From: an uncultured Arthrobacter sp.
GTDB lineage: Bacteria; Actinomycetota; Actinomycetes; Actinomycetales; Micrococcaceae
DNA length: 23,607 nt
Assembly: GCA_937873245.1 (NCBI GenBank)
Contig: CALMVY010000111.1
Span: 1-23,607, forward strand
Reading direction: 5' to 3'
The position numbers were made by a program, and so were the translations under genes. Positions 1 through 6,526 of the stretch are shown here, piece by piece; the first letter of the stretch is position 1; every line of letters starts with the position of its first letter. The notes below the pieces were generated by a model. That model did not search any database. It was not told the DNA's origin and worked only from the letters and a program-made list of their open reading frames with translations.

Positions 1-388
1 AGGTGGACACAATGGTCATCCGGGTGCGGTGTGCGACTGCCTCGAGCCTCATCACGGCGTGACTGGTGCCCATCGCGGTGATCGGGTCGCCGTTCTCATC
101 GGCGAAACCGTCGTCGAACTCCAGGCGGTGTGGTGCCTCGATGGCGGTGAACCGCCACCAGCCACGGCTCTTCTCGCCCTCGGGCCCGGTCATGTAGTAG
201 CTGGCCTTGCCGCCCGACACGAAGTCGTGGCCGTCGAAGGTTGCGGGCCAGGTGGGCGGCCCCCACCAGCGCTCGAGCTGGCGCGGGTCTTCCCAGACCT
301 GCCAGACGCGCTCGACGCCGGCATCGAACTCGGCGACGACGGTGAAGCTCAGGGTCTCGGCGTTCTTTTGCGAACTGATAACGGTCAT
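1..388 (-). CDS. SRPBCC (AHSA1-type) family protein, 3' end missing
   Basis: The minus-strand reading frame runs from ATG at 388 to the left edge without a stop (129 codons), so the C-terminus lies outside the window. The protein begins MTVISSQKNAETLSFTVVAE and contains WQVWEDPRQLERWWGPPTWP at about residues 29-48, the signature of Activator-of-Hsp90-homologue/START-like SRPBCC proteins, followed by a GWWRFTAIE strand. Members fold around a hydrophobic cavity; most in this subgroup have no proven substrate. An AGGAAGAG ribosome site precedes the ATG. It starts 13 bases after the stop of the ArsR-type regulator, so the two are probably one operon under the promoter at 743-771. This regulator/SRPBCC pairing is common in actinobacteria. 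The family call is firm; the function is unknown. Confidence 0.85.
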   Translation of the reverse strand, partial: MTVISSQKNAETLSFTVVAEFDAGVERVWQVWEDPRQLERWWGPPTWPATFDGHDFVSGGKASYYMTGPEGEKSRGWWRFTAIEAPHRLEFDDGFADENGDPITAMGTSHAVMRLEAVAHRTRMTIVST

Positions 389-401
389 AACGGAACTCTT
401 C

Positions 402-734
402 CTATCCCTCTGCGAGAAGGTCGGCGATCCGGTCAGCCCGCTGCCGCCAGATCGTTTCGTACTCATCGAGCAGCCGTCGAGCTCGTTGTAGGCCATCATG
501 GTGGGCCCGCACGATCTGCTCCCGTCCGCGTTTCTCCTTCGTGACGAGGGAGGCGCGCTCTAATACCGCCACGTGCTTTTGTACGGCGGCAAAACTCATG
601 GCGTAGTGCTCTGCCAGCCCTGACACCGAATACTCGCCGGCCGTCACCCGCGTGACGATGTCCCGGCGGGTGGCGTCGGCGAACGCCTGGAACAGGCGGT
701 CAAGGTCGGCATCCCTCAGCTGATCTACAACCAT
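402..734 (-). CDS. ArsR-family (winged-helix) transcriptional regulator
   Basis: A 110-residue protein, the usual length for ArsR-type winged helices. LFQAFADATRRDIVTRVTAG (residues 14-33) is the classic N-terminal motif, and YSVSGLAEHYAMSFAAVQKHVAVLERASLV is the helix-turn-helix ending in the recognition helix. There is no CxC metal-binding motif of the ArsR/SmtB sensors, so it is not an evident metal sensor; it belongs with the regulators that accompany SRPBCC genes. The ATG at 734 lies inside a perfect palindrome (725-744) and only 8 bases after a -10 box, so the mRNA is probably leaderless and the protein probably represses itself and the downstream SRPBCC gene. The ligand is unknown. Confidence 0.9.
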   Translation of the reverse strand: MVVDQLRDADLDRLFQAFADATRRDIVTRVTAGEYSVSGLAEHYAMSFAAVQKHVAVLERASLVTKEKRGREQIVRAHHDGLQRARRLLDEYETIWRQRADRIADLLAEG

Positions 735-744
735 TTGGTTGTAG
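725..744. promoter_or_regulatory. Palindromic operator overlapping the ArsR start codon
   Basis: CTACAACCATTTGGTTGTAG is an inverted repeat with perfect 9-base arms and a TT centre. It covers the -10 edge, the presumed transcription start and the regulator's start codon (732-734). This is the expected size and symmetry for a winged-helix dimer site, so autorepression is inferred. Confidence 0.75.
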
Positions 745-771
745 AATAATCCACCCGTTTTGCCGTGTCAA
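743..771 (-). promoter_or_regulatory. Sigma-70-type promoter of the ArsR/SRPBCC operon
   Basis: Read on the minus strand, TTGACA (766-771) is followed after exactly 17 bases by TATTCT (743-748). The -35 is a perfect consensus match. Transcription would start at about 734-736, at or next to the ATG, giving a leaderless message. The operator at 725-744 touches the -10 box. Confidence 0.8.
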
Positions 772-787
772 TGGGTTTGCGGTGGGG

Positions 788-1054
788 CTATTTGCCCATA
801 CCGGGGCGCACAGCAACGAACTCGATCTTGTTCGCGGGCTGGACTGTCTTTTTCGGCGCCCGGGAAAATCCCTTGGCGTCCAGGTGATTTTCCGCCCGGT
901 ACACGGCCAGGGCCTCGTCATAGATCGCGTTGAGCTGCTGGCCGGAGAACTCCTCCGAGGATCCGTCGGAAAACGTGACGGAAATCGTGGTGCTGCCGGG
1001 GAAGTGCCTCTTCATGCGGATGAAGCCTTCGGCGTCCTGCTGGAGACTAATCAA
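788..1054 (-). CDS. Hypothetical protein, 88 aa
   Basis: A small soluble, unrecognised protein. It has a GSTTISVTFSDGSSEEFSGQ stretch (about residues 20-39) that looks like two beta strands around a turn, then a helix (LNAIYDEALAVYRAE) and a basic tail. The start is uncertain: the frame opens with TTG at 1054, and the next ATG (1015, residue 14, MKRHFPGS) would give 75 residues. The residues between (DAEGFIRMKR) look coding, so the longer form is given. No membrane segment or signal peptide is visible, and no function is proposed. Codon use matches its neighbours. Confidence 0.6.
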   Translation of the reverse strand: MISLQQDAEGFIRMKRHFPGSTTISVTFSDGSSEEFSGQQLNAIYDEALAVYRAENHLDAKGFSRAPKKTVQPANKIEFVAVRPGMGK

Positions 1055-1146
1055 TGTGGTCCTGCCTTCGTGATCGGGGACTTCCAGTCTCCCGTACGTT
1101 CGCCGGTAACTTCGTCGGGAGCCCGCAGGTAGGCGGCTGGTCGCGC

Positions 1147-1173
1147 GGAAGGCCCCTCGTGGAGGAGCCTTCC
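1147..1173 (-). terminator. Hairpin downstream of the 61-aa gene
   Basis: GGAAGGC (1147-1153) pairs with GCCTTCC (1167-1173), and CCTC (1155-1158) pairs with GAGG (1162-1165), with one C/A mismatch and a GTG loop. It lies 14 bases past the stop of the minus-strand gene at 1187-1372. There is no U tract, as in many actinobacterial stem-loop terminators. Confidence 0.5.
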
Positions 1174-1186
1174 GGTGGTTTCCGGG

Positions 1187-1372
1187 CTAAACCCTCTCGC
1201 GGGTCCGGTCAGCCTTCGCAGGCTCCTCGACCGTAAACTCCCTGCTGCGGCGGGGGAAGGCCCAGAACTTGAAGTCAGGCGCTTCGGCCCGTGGCTCCGG
1301 GCGCGCCTCTGATTCCTTTGCTTCATCCTTCTTGATGTCCCGCCGGAATTCCCTGTTGTACTGATAGCACAT
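1187..1372 (-). CDS. Small charged hypothetical protein, 61 aa
   Basis: The protein starts MCYQYNREFRRDIKKDEAKE and is highly charged throughout, with EPRAEAPDFKFWAFPRRSRE in the middle. The ATG at 1372 is chosen because a near-perfect Shine-Dalgarno (AAGGAGGT) lies 6 bases upstream; the frame stays open to 1399 but that start lacks a ribosome site. No domain, membrane segment or cysteine motif is seen (a single Cys at position 2). It looks like a short, probably intrinsically disordered protein. A hairpin at 1147-1173 follows. Its function is unknown. The strong ribosome site is the best evidence that it is expressed. Confidence 0.65.
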   Translation of the reverse strand: MCYQYNREFRRDIKKDEAKESEARPEPRAEAPDFKFWAFPRRSREFTVEEPAKADRTRERV

Positions 1373-1505
1373 CACTGACCTCCTTATGGTGACTGCCACT
1401 TAATCCTCCTCCGCATCCCGCCCAGCGTCGATACCTTGCCCAGTCTTCCGCTTGGGCCGGGGAACCGGTTTACTGAACCCTGACAGACACAATGGAGGGG
1501 GAACC

Positions 1506-1820
1506 ATGAAGTCCAAGGGAACGTGGCAGATCGCGGTGGGGAGCTCAGCCCTTGCAGCCGTTATTTTAGTCCTGCCGACGCCGCTGTTTCACGTGGCTTC
1601 CGGCAACGCGGATGCCGGTGTGACCGGCCTTTTCCTTCTCGGCCTGGCGCTGCTCGCCGGCGGACTCGGATTTCTCGGCTCCGGGCTGTTCCAGCGTTCC
1701 CGCGAGTTGAACACGGCGCGGAGCTACGCCACAAGGGAGCCGTCCTCCCTGGACGAGGACCGACCCGTCAACGCGTATGCGGTCCCCCAGTCGTATGGTG
1801 CGGTTCCTCCGCTGGCGTGA
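1506..1820 (+). CDS. Small membrane protein with two transmembrane segments
   Basis: 104 residues from ATG 1506, preceded by GGAGGGGG. Two hydrophobic segments, about residues 10-30 (AVGSSALAAVILVLPTPLF) and 40-63 (TGLFLLGLALLAGGLGFLGS), form a likely hairpin in the cytoplasmic membrane. A polar C-terminal tail of about 40 residues rich in Ser, Arg, Pro and Tyr follows and is probably cytoplasmic. I do not recognise the family. It is transcribed divergently from the small charged gene at 1187-1372, with about 130 bases between them. Codon use is like the surrounding chromosome. Confidence 0.7.
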   Translation: MKSKGTWQIAVGSSALAAVILVLPTPLFHVASGNADAGVTGLFLLGLALLAGGLGFLGSGLFQRSRELNTARSYATREPSSLDEDRPVNAYAVPQSYGAVPPLA

Positions 1821-1856
1821 CCTTGTGCTGCGCGATCCTTCGATAGAGTGCGCGTC

Positions 1857-1964
1857 ATGGATGACAAAGCGATTCTGCACAGCTACCTGCGCGAGTGGGC
1901 CGGGCACTGCGCCGCAATCGAAGCGGCGGCCCGGCAGGCTTCGACGGCGGGGGACCGGCCGTAG
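1857..1964 (+). CDS. Very small protein, 35 aa
   Basis: ATG 1857 to TAG 1962-1964 encodes MDDKAILHSYLREWAGHCAA followed by an Ala/Arg-rich tail; the whole reads as one amphipathic helix. Support for a real gene is a TAGAGT -10-like box (1844-1849) placed 7 bases before the ATG, the same leaderless arrangement seen at many genes in this window. There is no family match that I know. It sits between the small membrane protein and a convergent VOC gene whose stop is at 1974. Confidence 0.4.
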   Translation: MDDKAILHSYLREWAGHCAAIEAAARQASTAGDRP

Positions 1965-1973
1965 CCTGACAGG

Positions 1974-2333
1974 CTACTCTCCGGCGGTATCCACCACGCA
2001 GAAGCGGTTGCCCTCGGGATCGGCCAGGATGACATAGTCCGCATCCTCGGGACGCTTGCTCCATTCCACACGGCTGGCGCCCAGACTCAGCAGCCGGTCC
2101 ACTTCCCGGGTCTGCTGCTCCGAATAGAGGTCGAGGTGGATTCGGGGCGGGACTTGGACCTTCGCCGGGACTCGGTCAAGGGAGACGTTGGGGCCGTGCC
2201 CATCCCTCGGTTCGAGGACTACGAAGTCTTCGTCGGGAGGCCGCCGCGGCACATAGTCCAAAGCAGCCGTCCAGAAGTCCAGTTGGCGCTGGAGGTCGTC
2301 CACACGGATGACGATGGAGCCAATCCTGATCAT
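1974..2333 (-). CDS. VOC (glyoxalase/bleomycin resistance-like) family protein
   Basis: 119 residues, one vicinal-oxygen-chelate module pair. It opens with GSIVIRVDDLQRQLDFWTAA (the first beta-alpha unit, residues 5-24), has an IHLDLYSEQQTREVDRLLSL unit in the second half and ends DPEGNRFCVVD, the typical closing strand of the Glyoxalase_6-type subgroup. H67 (IHLDL) and the closing strand are candidate metal ligands, but the substrate cannot be read from sequence. A TAGTTT box (2340-2345) sits 6 bases before the ATG, so transcription is likely leaderless. It is divergent from the DUF1059/EAL pair. Confidence 0.88.
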   Translation of the reverse strand: MIRIGSIVIRVDDLQRQLDFWTAALDYVPRRPPDEDFVVLEPRDGHGPNVSLDRVPAKVQVPPRIHLDLYSEQQTREVDRLLSLGASRVEWSKRPEDADYVILADPEGNRFCVVDTAGE

Positions 2334-2455
2334 GGAGCCAAACTACACCGCGAAAACCACCCGAAACACCCGGCCGCCGATGGGCGAATATCGCCGGATT
2401 ACAGCGGGCGGCGCAGTAGGGTGGTGCAGTTCGCCGTCGAATATAAGGAGCCTTA

Positions 2456-2632
2456 GTGAAATCGTTTGCATGTGGTGACGTAGTGCCCGGTTGCGAAGCC
2501 AAATGGGTTTGCAGTACCGAAGATGAAATCCTGGTCAACGTCGCCGCGCACGCCGCGTCCGCGCACGGCCTGGTGGAGCTTCCGGCCGAAGTGGTCCAGT
2601 CGGTCCACAAAGCCATCGTTCCGGTTAGTTGA
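2456..2632 (+). CDS. DUF1059 family small protein
   Basis: 58 residues from GTG 2456, with AAGGAG 6 bases upstream. MKSFACGDVVPGCEAKWVCS, then EDEILVNVAAHAASAHG, matches DUF1059, a family of short proteins with conserved cysteines (here C6, C13, C19) and a histidine-containing helix (H32, H37), suggesting a small metal- or redox-linked fold. No biochemical role is established. The stop TGA (2630-2632) overlaps the first possible start of the EAL gene (TTG 2629), so the two are likely translated together; this might link it to cyclic-di-GMP signalling, but that is inference. Confidence 0.8.
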   Translation: MKSFACGDVVPGCEAKWVCSTEDEILVNVAAHAASAHGLVELPAEVVQSVHKAIVPVS

Positions 2633-3783
2633 GCAGTCCCGCGGCAGGCGGGTCAGCGCCCGGCGCCGGTGCGCCTCCGGGCCCGGACTGGGAGGAGCTC
2701 CTGACAGCCGCCTGCCGCGGTGAGGGCCTTGCCGCGGCCTACCAGCCGATCGTCGACACGGCGCGCGGCACCGTGGTGGGGTACGAAGCCCTGGCACGTT
2801 TCCCCGGCTATTCCGAGAAGAACCCCGAAGCGTGGTTCTCGGCAGCGCGGGCCCATGGGCGATCCGCGGAATTGGAATCGGCGGCTCTGCGCACTGCGCT
2901 CGCAGCCCGCTCCACCCTGCCGCCCAACTGCTTCCTTACCCTCAACGTCTCACCCGAACTGCTGACCGCCGAGGAGATCCGGAGCGTCTGGCGGAGCGAG
3001 GGAAACCTGGGCGGGATCGTCGTCGAACTCACGGAGCAGACCCCCATCGATTCCTACGTCGGGCTGGAACCGGACCTGAACCAGTTGCGTGCCGCCGGGG
3101 CGCTGATCGCCGTCGACGACGCCGGGGCCGGCTATGCGGGATTGCGGCACCTGCTGGCGCTGCGGCCCTCGCTGATCAAGATCGACCGTGAACTGATCCA
3201 GGATGTGGACCGCGACGAAGCCAAGCGCGCACTCATCGAAATGCTCGGCACGTTTGCCGGCCGGGTCGATGCGTGGATCCTCGCCGAGGGTGTGGAGCGG
3301 GTGGAGGAACTCGACGCGCTGGTTTCCCTGGGCGTTCCGCTGGTGCAGGGCTACTATCTGGCCAGGCCCGCGCCGTCGTGGGCCGGCATTGACCTGGACC
3401 TGGCCCACCGGCTCGCCTCGAAACCACCGGTGACCCATAAGGCCGCCATCCGTGACGTCCTCGAATCCGCGACGACGGCGACCACCGCCGCGCTCGCCGC
3501 GGAAGCCTTTGCCGGGAACCCGGCGCTCCAGTCGGTGGTGCTGATCGGGGACCACCTCCGGCCGGTTGCGGTGTTGGATCCGGTGGCCGCGGGCCTGGGT
3601 ATGGTGAGCCCGGGGATGCGCGTGAATCTGGACACCCCGCTGAGCGAGGCGCTGGCCCGGTCCATGACCCGGGCCGCGTCCAGCCGGTTTGAGCCGCTTT
3701 TGGTGACGGACAACGCTGGCCGCTACGCCGGCGTCGCCCGCATGGAACGGATGATTACCGCGCTGGCGGCGCCGGGCGGGTAG
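2629..3783 (+). CDS. EAL-domain cyclic-di-GMP phosphodiesterase with C-terminal CBS-like region
   Basis: 384 residues. The EAL domain spans about residues 25-255 with all catalytic positions present: E53-A54-L55 (YEALAR), N106 (LNVSP), E133 (ELTE), D163-D164 (DDAGAG in place of DDFGxG), K184 (IKID), E220 (AEGVE) and Q240 (QGYYLARP). It is therefore predicted to hydrolyse cyclic di-GMP to pGpG. There is no GGDEF domain. Residues about 265-384 have the strand-helix pattern of a CBS-type sensory pair (VLIGDHLRPVAVLD; LLVTDNAGRYAGVARMERM) and may bind a nucleotide; that part is less certain. No membrane segments are present, so it is cytosolic. The start is probably TTG 2629, overlapping the DUF1059 stop. 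It converges on DUF1810 six bases away. Confidence 0.88.
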   Translation: MSSPAAGGSAPGAGAPPGPDWEELLTAACRGEGLAAAYQPIVDTARGTVVGYEALARFPGYSEKNPEAWFSAARAHGRSAELESAALRTALAARSTLPPNCFLTLNVSPELLTAEEIRSVWRSEGNLGGIVVELTEQTPIDSYVGLEPDLNQLRAAGALIAVDDAGAGYAGLRHLLALRPSLIKIDRELIQDVDRDEAKRALIEMLGTFAGRVDAWILAEGVERVEELDALVSLGVPLVQGYYLARPAPSWAGIDLDLAHRLASKPPVTHKAAIRDVLESATTATTAALAAEAFAGNPALQSVVLIGDHLRPVAVLDPVAAGLGMVSPGMRVNLDTPLSEALARSMTRAASSRFEPLLVTDNAGRYAGVARMERMITALAAPGG

Positions 3784-3789
3784 CCCGGG

Positions 3790-4227
3790 TCATTCCTGTC
3801 CGGCAAGAAGCCGGTCGGTGGCCGCATCCGGCAGCCCCGCGAAGTACTTCGCGAGAACCGACTGGAAGACGGCCTGCTGTGGGTCCGCCCGGTGGAAGAG
3901 CGTCATGGAGGAGTGCAGCTTCCGTTCGTCGATGCCCCCGAAGACCTGCACCGCGGTGCGGCCTTGGAGCCTGGCCACGACCCCGGCGCATTCGATCAGC
4001 CGCGGGCCCAGCACCGGGTGCCGGAGATAGGCCCGCGCCTCATCCATTCCTGTGACGGCATATTTGCGGGCGGTGGGGCTGTGGCCGAGCCCGGCGAGCT
4101 GCGGGAATACGAACCACATCCAGTGGCTGCGCTTGGCGCCCTGACGGAGTTCGTCGAGGGCTCGCTGATACGTTCCATCCGCGTCCTGGGCCAGGACAAA
4201 CCGTTCCAGGTAGTAAGGATCATCCAC
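3790..4227 (-). CDS. DUF1810 family protein
   Basis: 145 residues, full length for DUF1810. Diagnostic stretches are YYLERFVLAQD near the N-terminus, KRSHWMWFVFPQLAGLGHSP (residues 32-51), the RAYLRHPVLGPRLIEC helix and the KLHSSMTLFHRAD strand-helix near residue 107. The family is widespread, soluble, distantly similar to calpastatin-like annotations, and of unknown function. The start ATG 4227 lies 4 bases past the ANTAR gene stop (4232-4234), and its GAGGAG ribosome site is formed by the last two Glu codons of that gene. The two genes are thus an operon with translational coupling. Confidence 0.88.
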   Translation of the reverse strand: MDDPYYLERFVLAQDADGTYQRALDELRQGAKRSHWMWFVFPQLAGLGHSPTARKYAVTGMDEARAYLRHPVLGPRLIECAGVVARLQGRTAVQVFGGIDERKLHSSMTLFHRADPQQAVFQSVLAKYFAGLPDAATDRLLAGQE

Positions 4228-4231
4228 TGTG

Positions 4232-4861
4232 TTACTCCTCGAAGCGTGCCGTGAAGTCGGTATCGCCGGCGATGGAGGCCACGAGCGACGCCGCGACGTC
4301 CCGGATCTTCATGTTTCTGTTGTTGGACGTATTCCGGAGAATTTTGAAAGCGGCGTCCCGCCTGCACCGGTTCTGGGCCATGATCGCCCCGATCGCCATG
4401 TCGATGATGGTCCGCGACTGCATTGCGGCGGCCAGGTCCTGCCGGGATTCCCTGAGCTGGAAGATCCGGAGCGCCAGGAGCAGTGGCCGGGCGGCTTCTG
4501 CTGCGAACCGGCGCGCTTCCGCCGCCTGTTCGGTGGAGAAAGCCCCGGGCCGCGGGGAATAGAGGGTCACGACGGCGGAGTTCTCATCGTCGAGCTCCAG
4601 CGGGATCCGGAGAATGCTGGCGGAGCCCTCTCCGGCGCTGCCCGCGTACGAAGAAGGCTGCTTCCGCCGGGTGAGGGTGATCCCGCAGGAAACTTCATGT
4701 TCCGGGCGGGACAGCTCCTCCGCCGTCAGGCGGGTCAGCTCGGCCAGGAAATCGGCGACTCCGGAACCTGTGTCTGTGCTGTCCACCACGAGATCCAGAA
4801 GAGTGCTGACAGTGGCGCCGATGTTCGGCGACGTCGACGTAATGGCATTGTTCTCACGCAT
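4232..4861 (-). CDS. GAF-like plus ANTAR-domain RNA-binding regulator
   Basis: 209 residues from ATG 4861 (a TTG four codons upstream, at 4873, is also possible). Residues about 15-130 resemble a GAF sensory domain (LLDLVVDSTD ... CGITLTRRK ... PLELDDENSAVVTLYSPRPG ... EARRFAAEAARPLLLAL). Residues 135-197 are an ANTAR domain: an LRESRQDLAAAMQSRTIIDM helix, then AIGAIMAQNRCRRDAAFKIL and the IRDVAASLV helix. ANTAR proteins bind paired hairpins in RNA and prevent transcription termination. GAF-ANTAR proteins of this type are abundant in Micrococcaceae and are thought to answer stress or small ligands. It is followed in an operon by DUF1810. The RNA target is not evident in the window. Confidence 0.85.
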   Translation of the reverse strand: MRENNAITSTSPNIGATVSTLLDLVVDSTDTGSGVADFLAELTRLTAEELSRPEHEVSCGITLTRRKQPSSYAGSAGEGSASILRIPLELDDENSAVVTLYSPRPGAFSTEQAAEARRFAAEAARPLLLALRIFQLRESRQDLAAAMQSRTIIDMAIGAIMAQNRCRRDAAFKILRNTSNNRNMKIRDVAASLVASIAGDTDFTARFEE

Positions 4862-5046
4862 AGCGGCCCCCAAGTCCTCGCCGAGCGCTGACTAAACGAC
4901 GGCGTTCTCCCATCCTATGGCGGGGGATGCGCCGAAGGTAGGGGAGCGCCCGACGACGACTGGCCGCAGCCTTGCTAAAGTCAGCCTAGGGACAGTGATC
5001 TCCGGCCGGTCCGGCAGTCTTTGACCGGCCAAGGAAGGCGGACGGC

Positions 5047-5778
5047 ATGTTCACGTTCTTCACCGACACAAGCCTGGTGGAAGCCGGCCTGCTGCTTGCG
5101 ACGTTCGTGCTGTGTTCGCTGATAGGCATTGAGCGCCAGGTCCGGCAGAAGAGCGCGGGCTACCGGACCCATGTGCTGGTAGGACTCGGCTCGTGCGGCT
5201 TCACCCTTGTCTCTGCCTACGGCTTCGCCTTCGTGATGGAGCCCGGCGCCGTCCTTGATCCGTCACGCATCGCGGCCCAGATCGTCAGCGGAATCGGCTT
5301 CCTGGGCGCCGGCGTCATCTTCAAGGGCAGGGACGTCGTCCGTGGGCTGACGACCGCCGCCACCATCTGGGTCTCCGCCGCCGTGGGCATGGCCTGCGGC
5401 GCAGGCATGGTGTCCCTTGGCGCCGTGCTGACGATCTTCCACCTCATTACGTTGTTCGTTATTGCCCCGGCCGTCCGAAAAATCCCGTCCGTGGACCGGA
5501 ACCGGATCATGCACATCGACTACGCCGATGGACAGGGGGTGTTGCGGCAGATCCTTGAAATCGCCACCACCATGGGGTTCAGTTCCTCGATCCTGAACAC
5601 CCGCCGGACCGGGGATGAGCAGAAGCCGATGGTCTCGATGGAGGTGAGGTTTTTCGGACGCCATCCGCTGCGCAACCTGGTTATGCCCCTGATGGACCTG
5701 CACGGCGTCGCAAGCGTCACAGTCCGGGGTTCGGATTCGAGCGAGGACGACGACGATGACGATGATGATGACGCCTGA
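5047..5778 (+). CDS. MgtC/SapB family inner-membrane protein
   Basis: 243 residues, with AAGGAAGG 10-12 bases before the ATG. The N-terminal part has five hydrophobic segments: about 10-28, 43-63, 77-93, 101-120 and 123-142. It carries the MgtC signatures IGIERQVRQKSAGYRTHVLV and VSGIGFLGAGVIFKGRDVV followed by RGLTTAATIWVSAAVGMA. Residues about 155-228 form the soluble ACT-like C-terminal domain. MgtC proteins are linked to growth at low magnesium and to inhibition of the F-type ATP synthase; the transport role is disputed. The extreme C-terminus is odd: SSE followed by nine aspartates (234-242), which could bind divalent cations. The 185-base gap upstream holds a TAAAGT (about 4,975) but no convincing -35. 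Confidence 0.9.
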   Translation: MFTFFTDTSLVEAGLLLATFVLCSLIGIERQVRQKSAGYRTHVLVGLGSCGFTLVSAYGFAFVMEPGAVLDPSRIAAQIVSGIGFLGAGVIFKGRDVVRGLTTAATIWVSAAVGMACGAGMVSLGAVLTIFHLITLFVIAPAVRKIPSVDRNRIMHIDYADGQGVLRQILEIATTMGFSSSILNTRRTGDEQKPMVSMEVRFFGRHPLRNLVMPLMDLHGVASVTVRGSDSSEDDDDDDDDDA

Positions 5779-5809
5779 GCCAGTGCCCGGACCGGCGATC
5801 GCCTCCGTA

Positions 5810-5854
5810 TCTGTGTGCCCGGGGCCTGTGTACCCGGGGCCTGTGCACCCGGGC
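5810..5854. repeat. Three 15-bp tandem repeats
   Basis: TCTGTGTGCCCGGGG, CCTGTGTACCCGGGG and CCTGTGCACCCGGGC lie head to tail in the gap between mgtC-like gene and the next gene. Copies differ at one to three bases. No function is evident; slippage is the likely origin. Confidence 0.7.
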
Positions 5855-5884
5855 AGGGGTTGACGGCGGTGCAAGGATGAGGGC

Positions 5885-6295
5885 ATGTCCTTCTTTGACG
5901 ATCTTCCAGCGCCGCCGGAGCGGCCGCGGCAGCCCAAATTCGTGGTTCCCCCGTGGGCGGCGCCGCCGTCGGACGAACTCCCTGCAGTGGTGCCCCTGGG
6001 GCTGTTCCTGCAGCGCAGTCAGCGGATGGTGATGGCCGTGAAGGGCGCGGAGGTTTACTCCACGGGCTGCGTGCTGGAACTCGTCTGGACGATCCGTCGG
6101 GGGACCGAGTCCGACGCCGAATGGGGCTCGCTGACCGAACGGTGTTTCAACCGGCCGTCCTACCGGTATGGCACGCAGGGCGGCGGCGGAGGATTCCGGC
6201 TCGGTGTTGCGTACCCGGACGGGGGAAAGGCCACGGCAGACGAGTGGCCCCACTGGGGGATGGAAGGTGCCGACCCGGGGAGGGACCAGTGCTGA
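5885..6295 (+). CDS. Hypothetical protein, N-terminal part of a frameshifted gene
   Basis: ATG 5885 (AAGGA ribosome site) opens a protein starting MSFFDDLPAPPERPRQPKFV, with PPWAAPPSDELPAVVPLG, strand-rich sequence (VYSTGCVLELVWTIRRGTES) and a Gly-rich loop. The frame ends at TGA 6293-6295 after EGADPGRDQC. The +1-offset frame immediately continues with PVLTTAGGGGGSGSDDE and a well-formed C-terminal half ending at 6507. From memory, Arthrobacter-type homologues are single proteins of about 200 residues containing both halves, so one base appears to be missing in the G-rich run at 6277-6284. Either a sequencing/assembly error or a real disruption is possible; the function is unknown in either case. 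Confidence 0.7.
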   Translation: MSFFDDLPAPPERPRQPKFVVPPWAAPPSDELPAVVPLGLFLQRSQRMVMAVKGAEVYSTGCVLELVWTIRRGTESDAEWGSLTERCFNRPSYRYGTQGGGGGFRLGVAYPDGGKATADEWPHWGMEGADPGRDQC

Positions 6296-6507
6296 CGACG
6301 GCCGGGGGTGGCGGCGGCTCGGGCAGCGACGATGAGGTGACGTCGTCGGTGAAGTTCTGGCTGTGGCCCTTGCCAACAGCTGGTGAACTGCGGATCGTGG
6401 CGCAATGGGCCGACGTCGGCATGGACCAGGAGTCCGTCGTGCTCAGCGGCGACGCGCTGGCTTCGGCTGCGGAGCGAGTCCAGCCATACTGGCTCACGCC
6501 GGGTTGA
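6289..6507 (+). CDS. Hypothetical protein, C-terminal part of the frameshifted gene
   Basis: This frame begins in practice at GTG 6289, which overlaps the upstream stop (GTGCTGA), and encodes VLTTAGGGGGSGSDDEVTSS, SVKFWLWPLPTAGELRIVAQ, and ends SAAERVQPYWLTPG. WLWPLPTAGELRIVAQW is the strongly conserved C-terminal block of the same family as the upstream half. GGGGAGGG lies 4-11 bases before the GTG, so re-initiation is possible if the frameshift is real. The best reading is the 3' part of one gene (5885-6507). The next gene starts 19 bases downstream. Confidence 0.6.
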   Translation: MLTTAGGGGGSGSDDEVTSSVKFWLWPLPTAGELRIVAQWADVGMDQESVVLSGDALASAAERVQPYWLTPG

Positions 6508-6526
6508 GCCGTCGCGGAGCTTTCGG

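Noticed and set aside
1400..1492. A 30-codon minus-strand frame starting at TTG 1492 (contains SKPVPRPKRKTGQGID)
   Set aside because: The peptide looks plausible, but it has a TTG start without a ribosome site and lies over the ribosome site of the divergent gene. Too weak to annotate.
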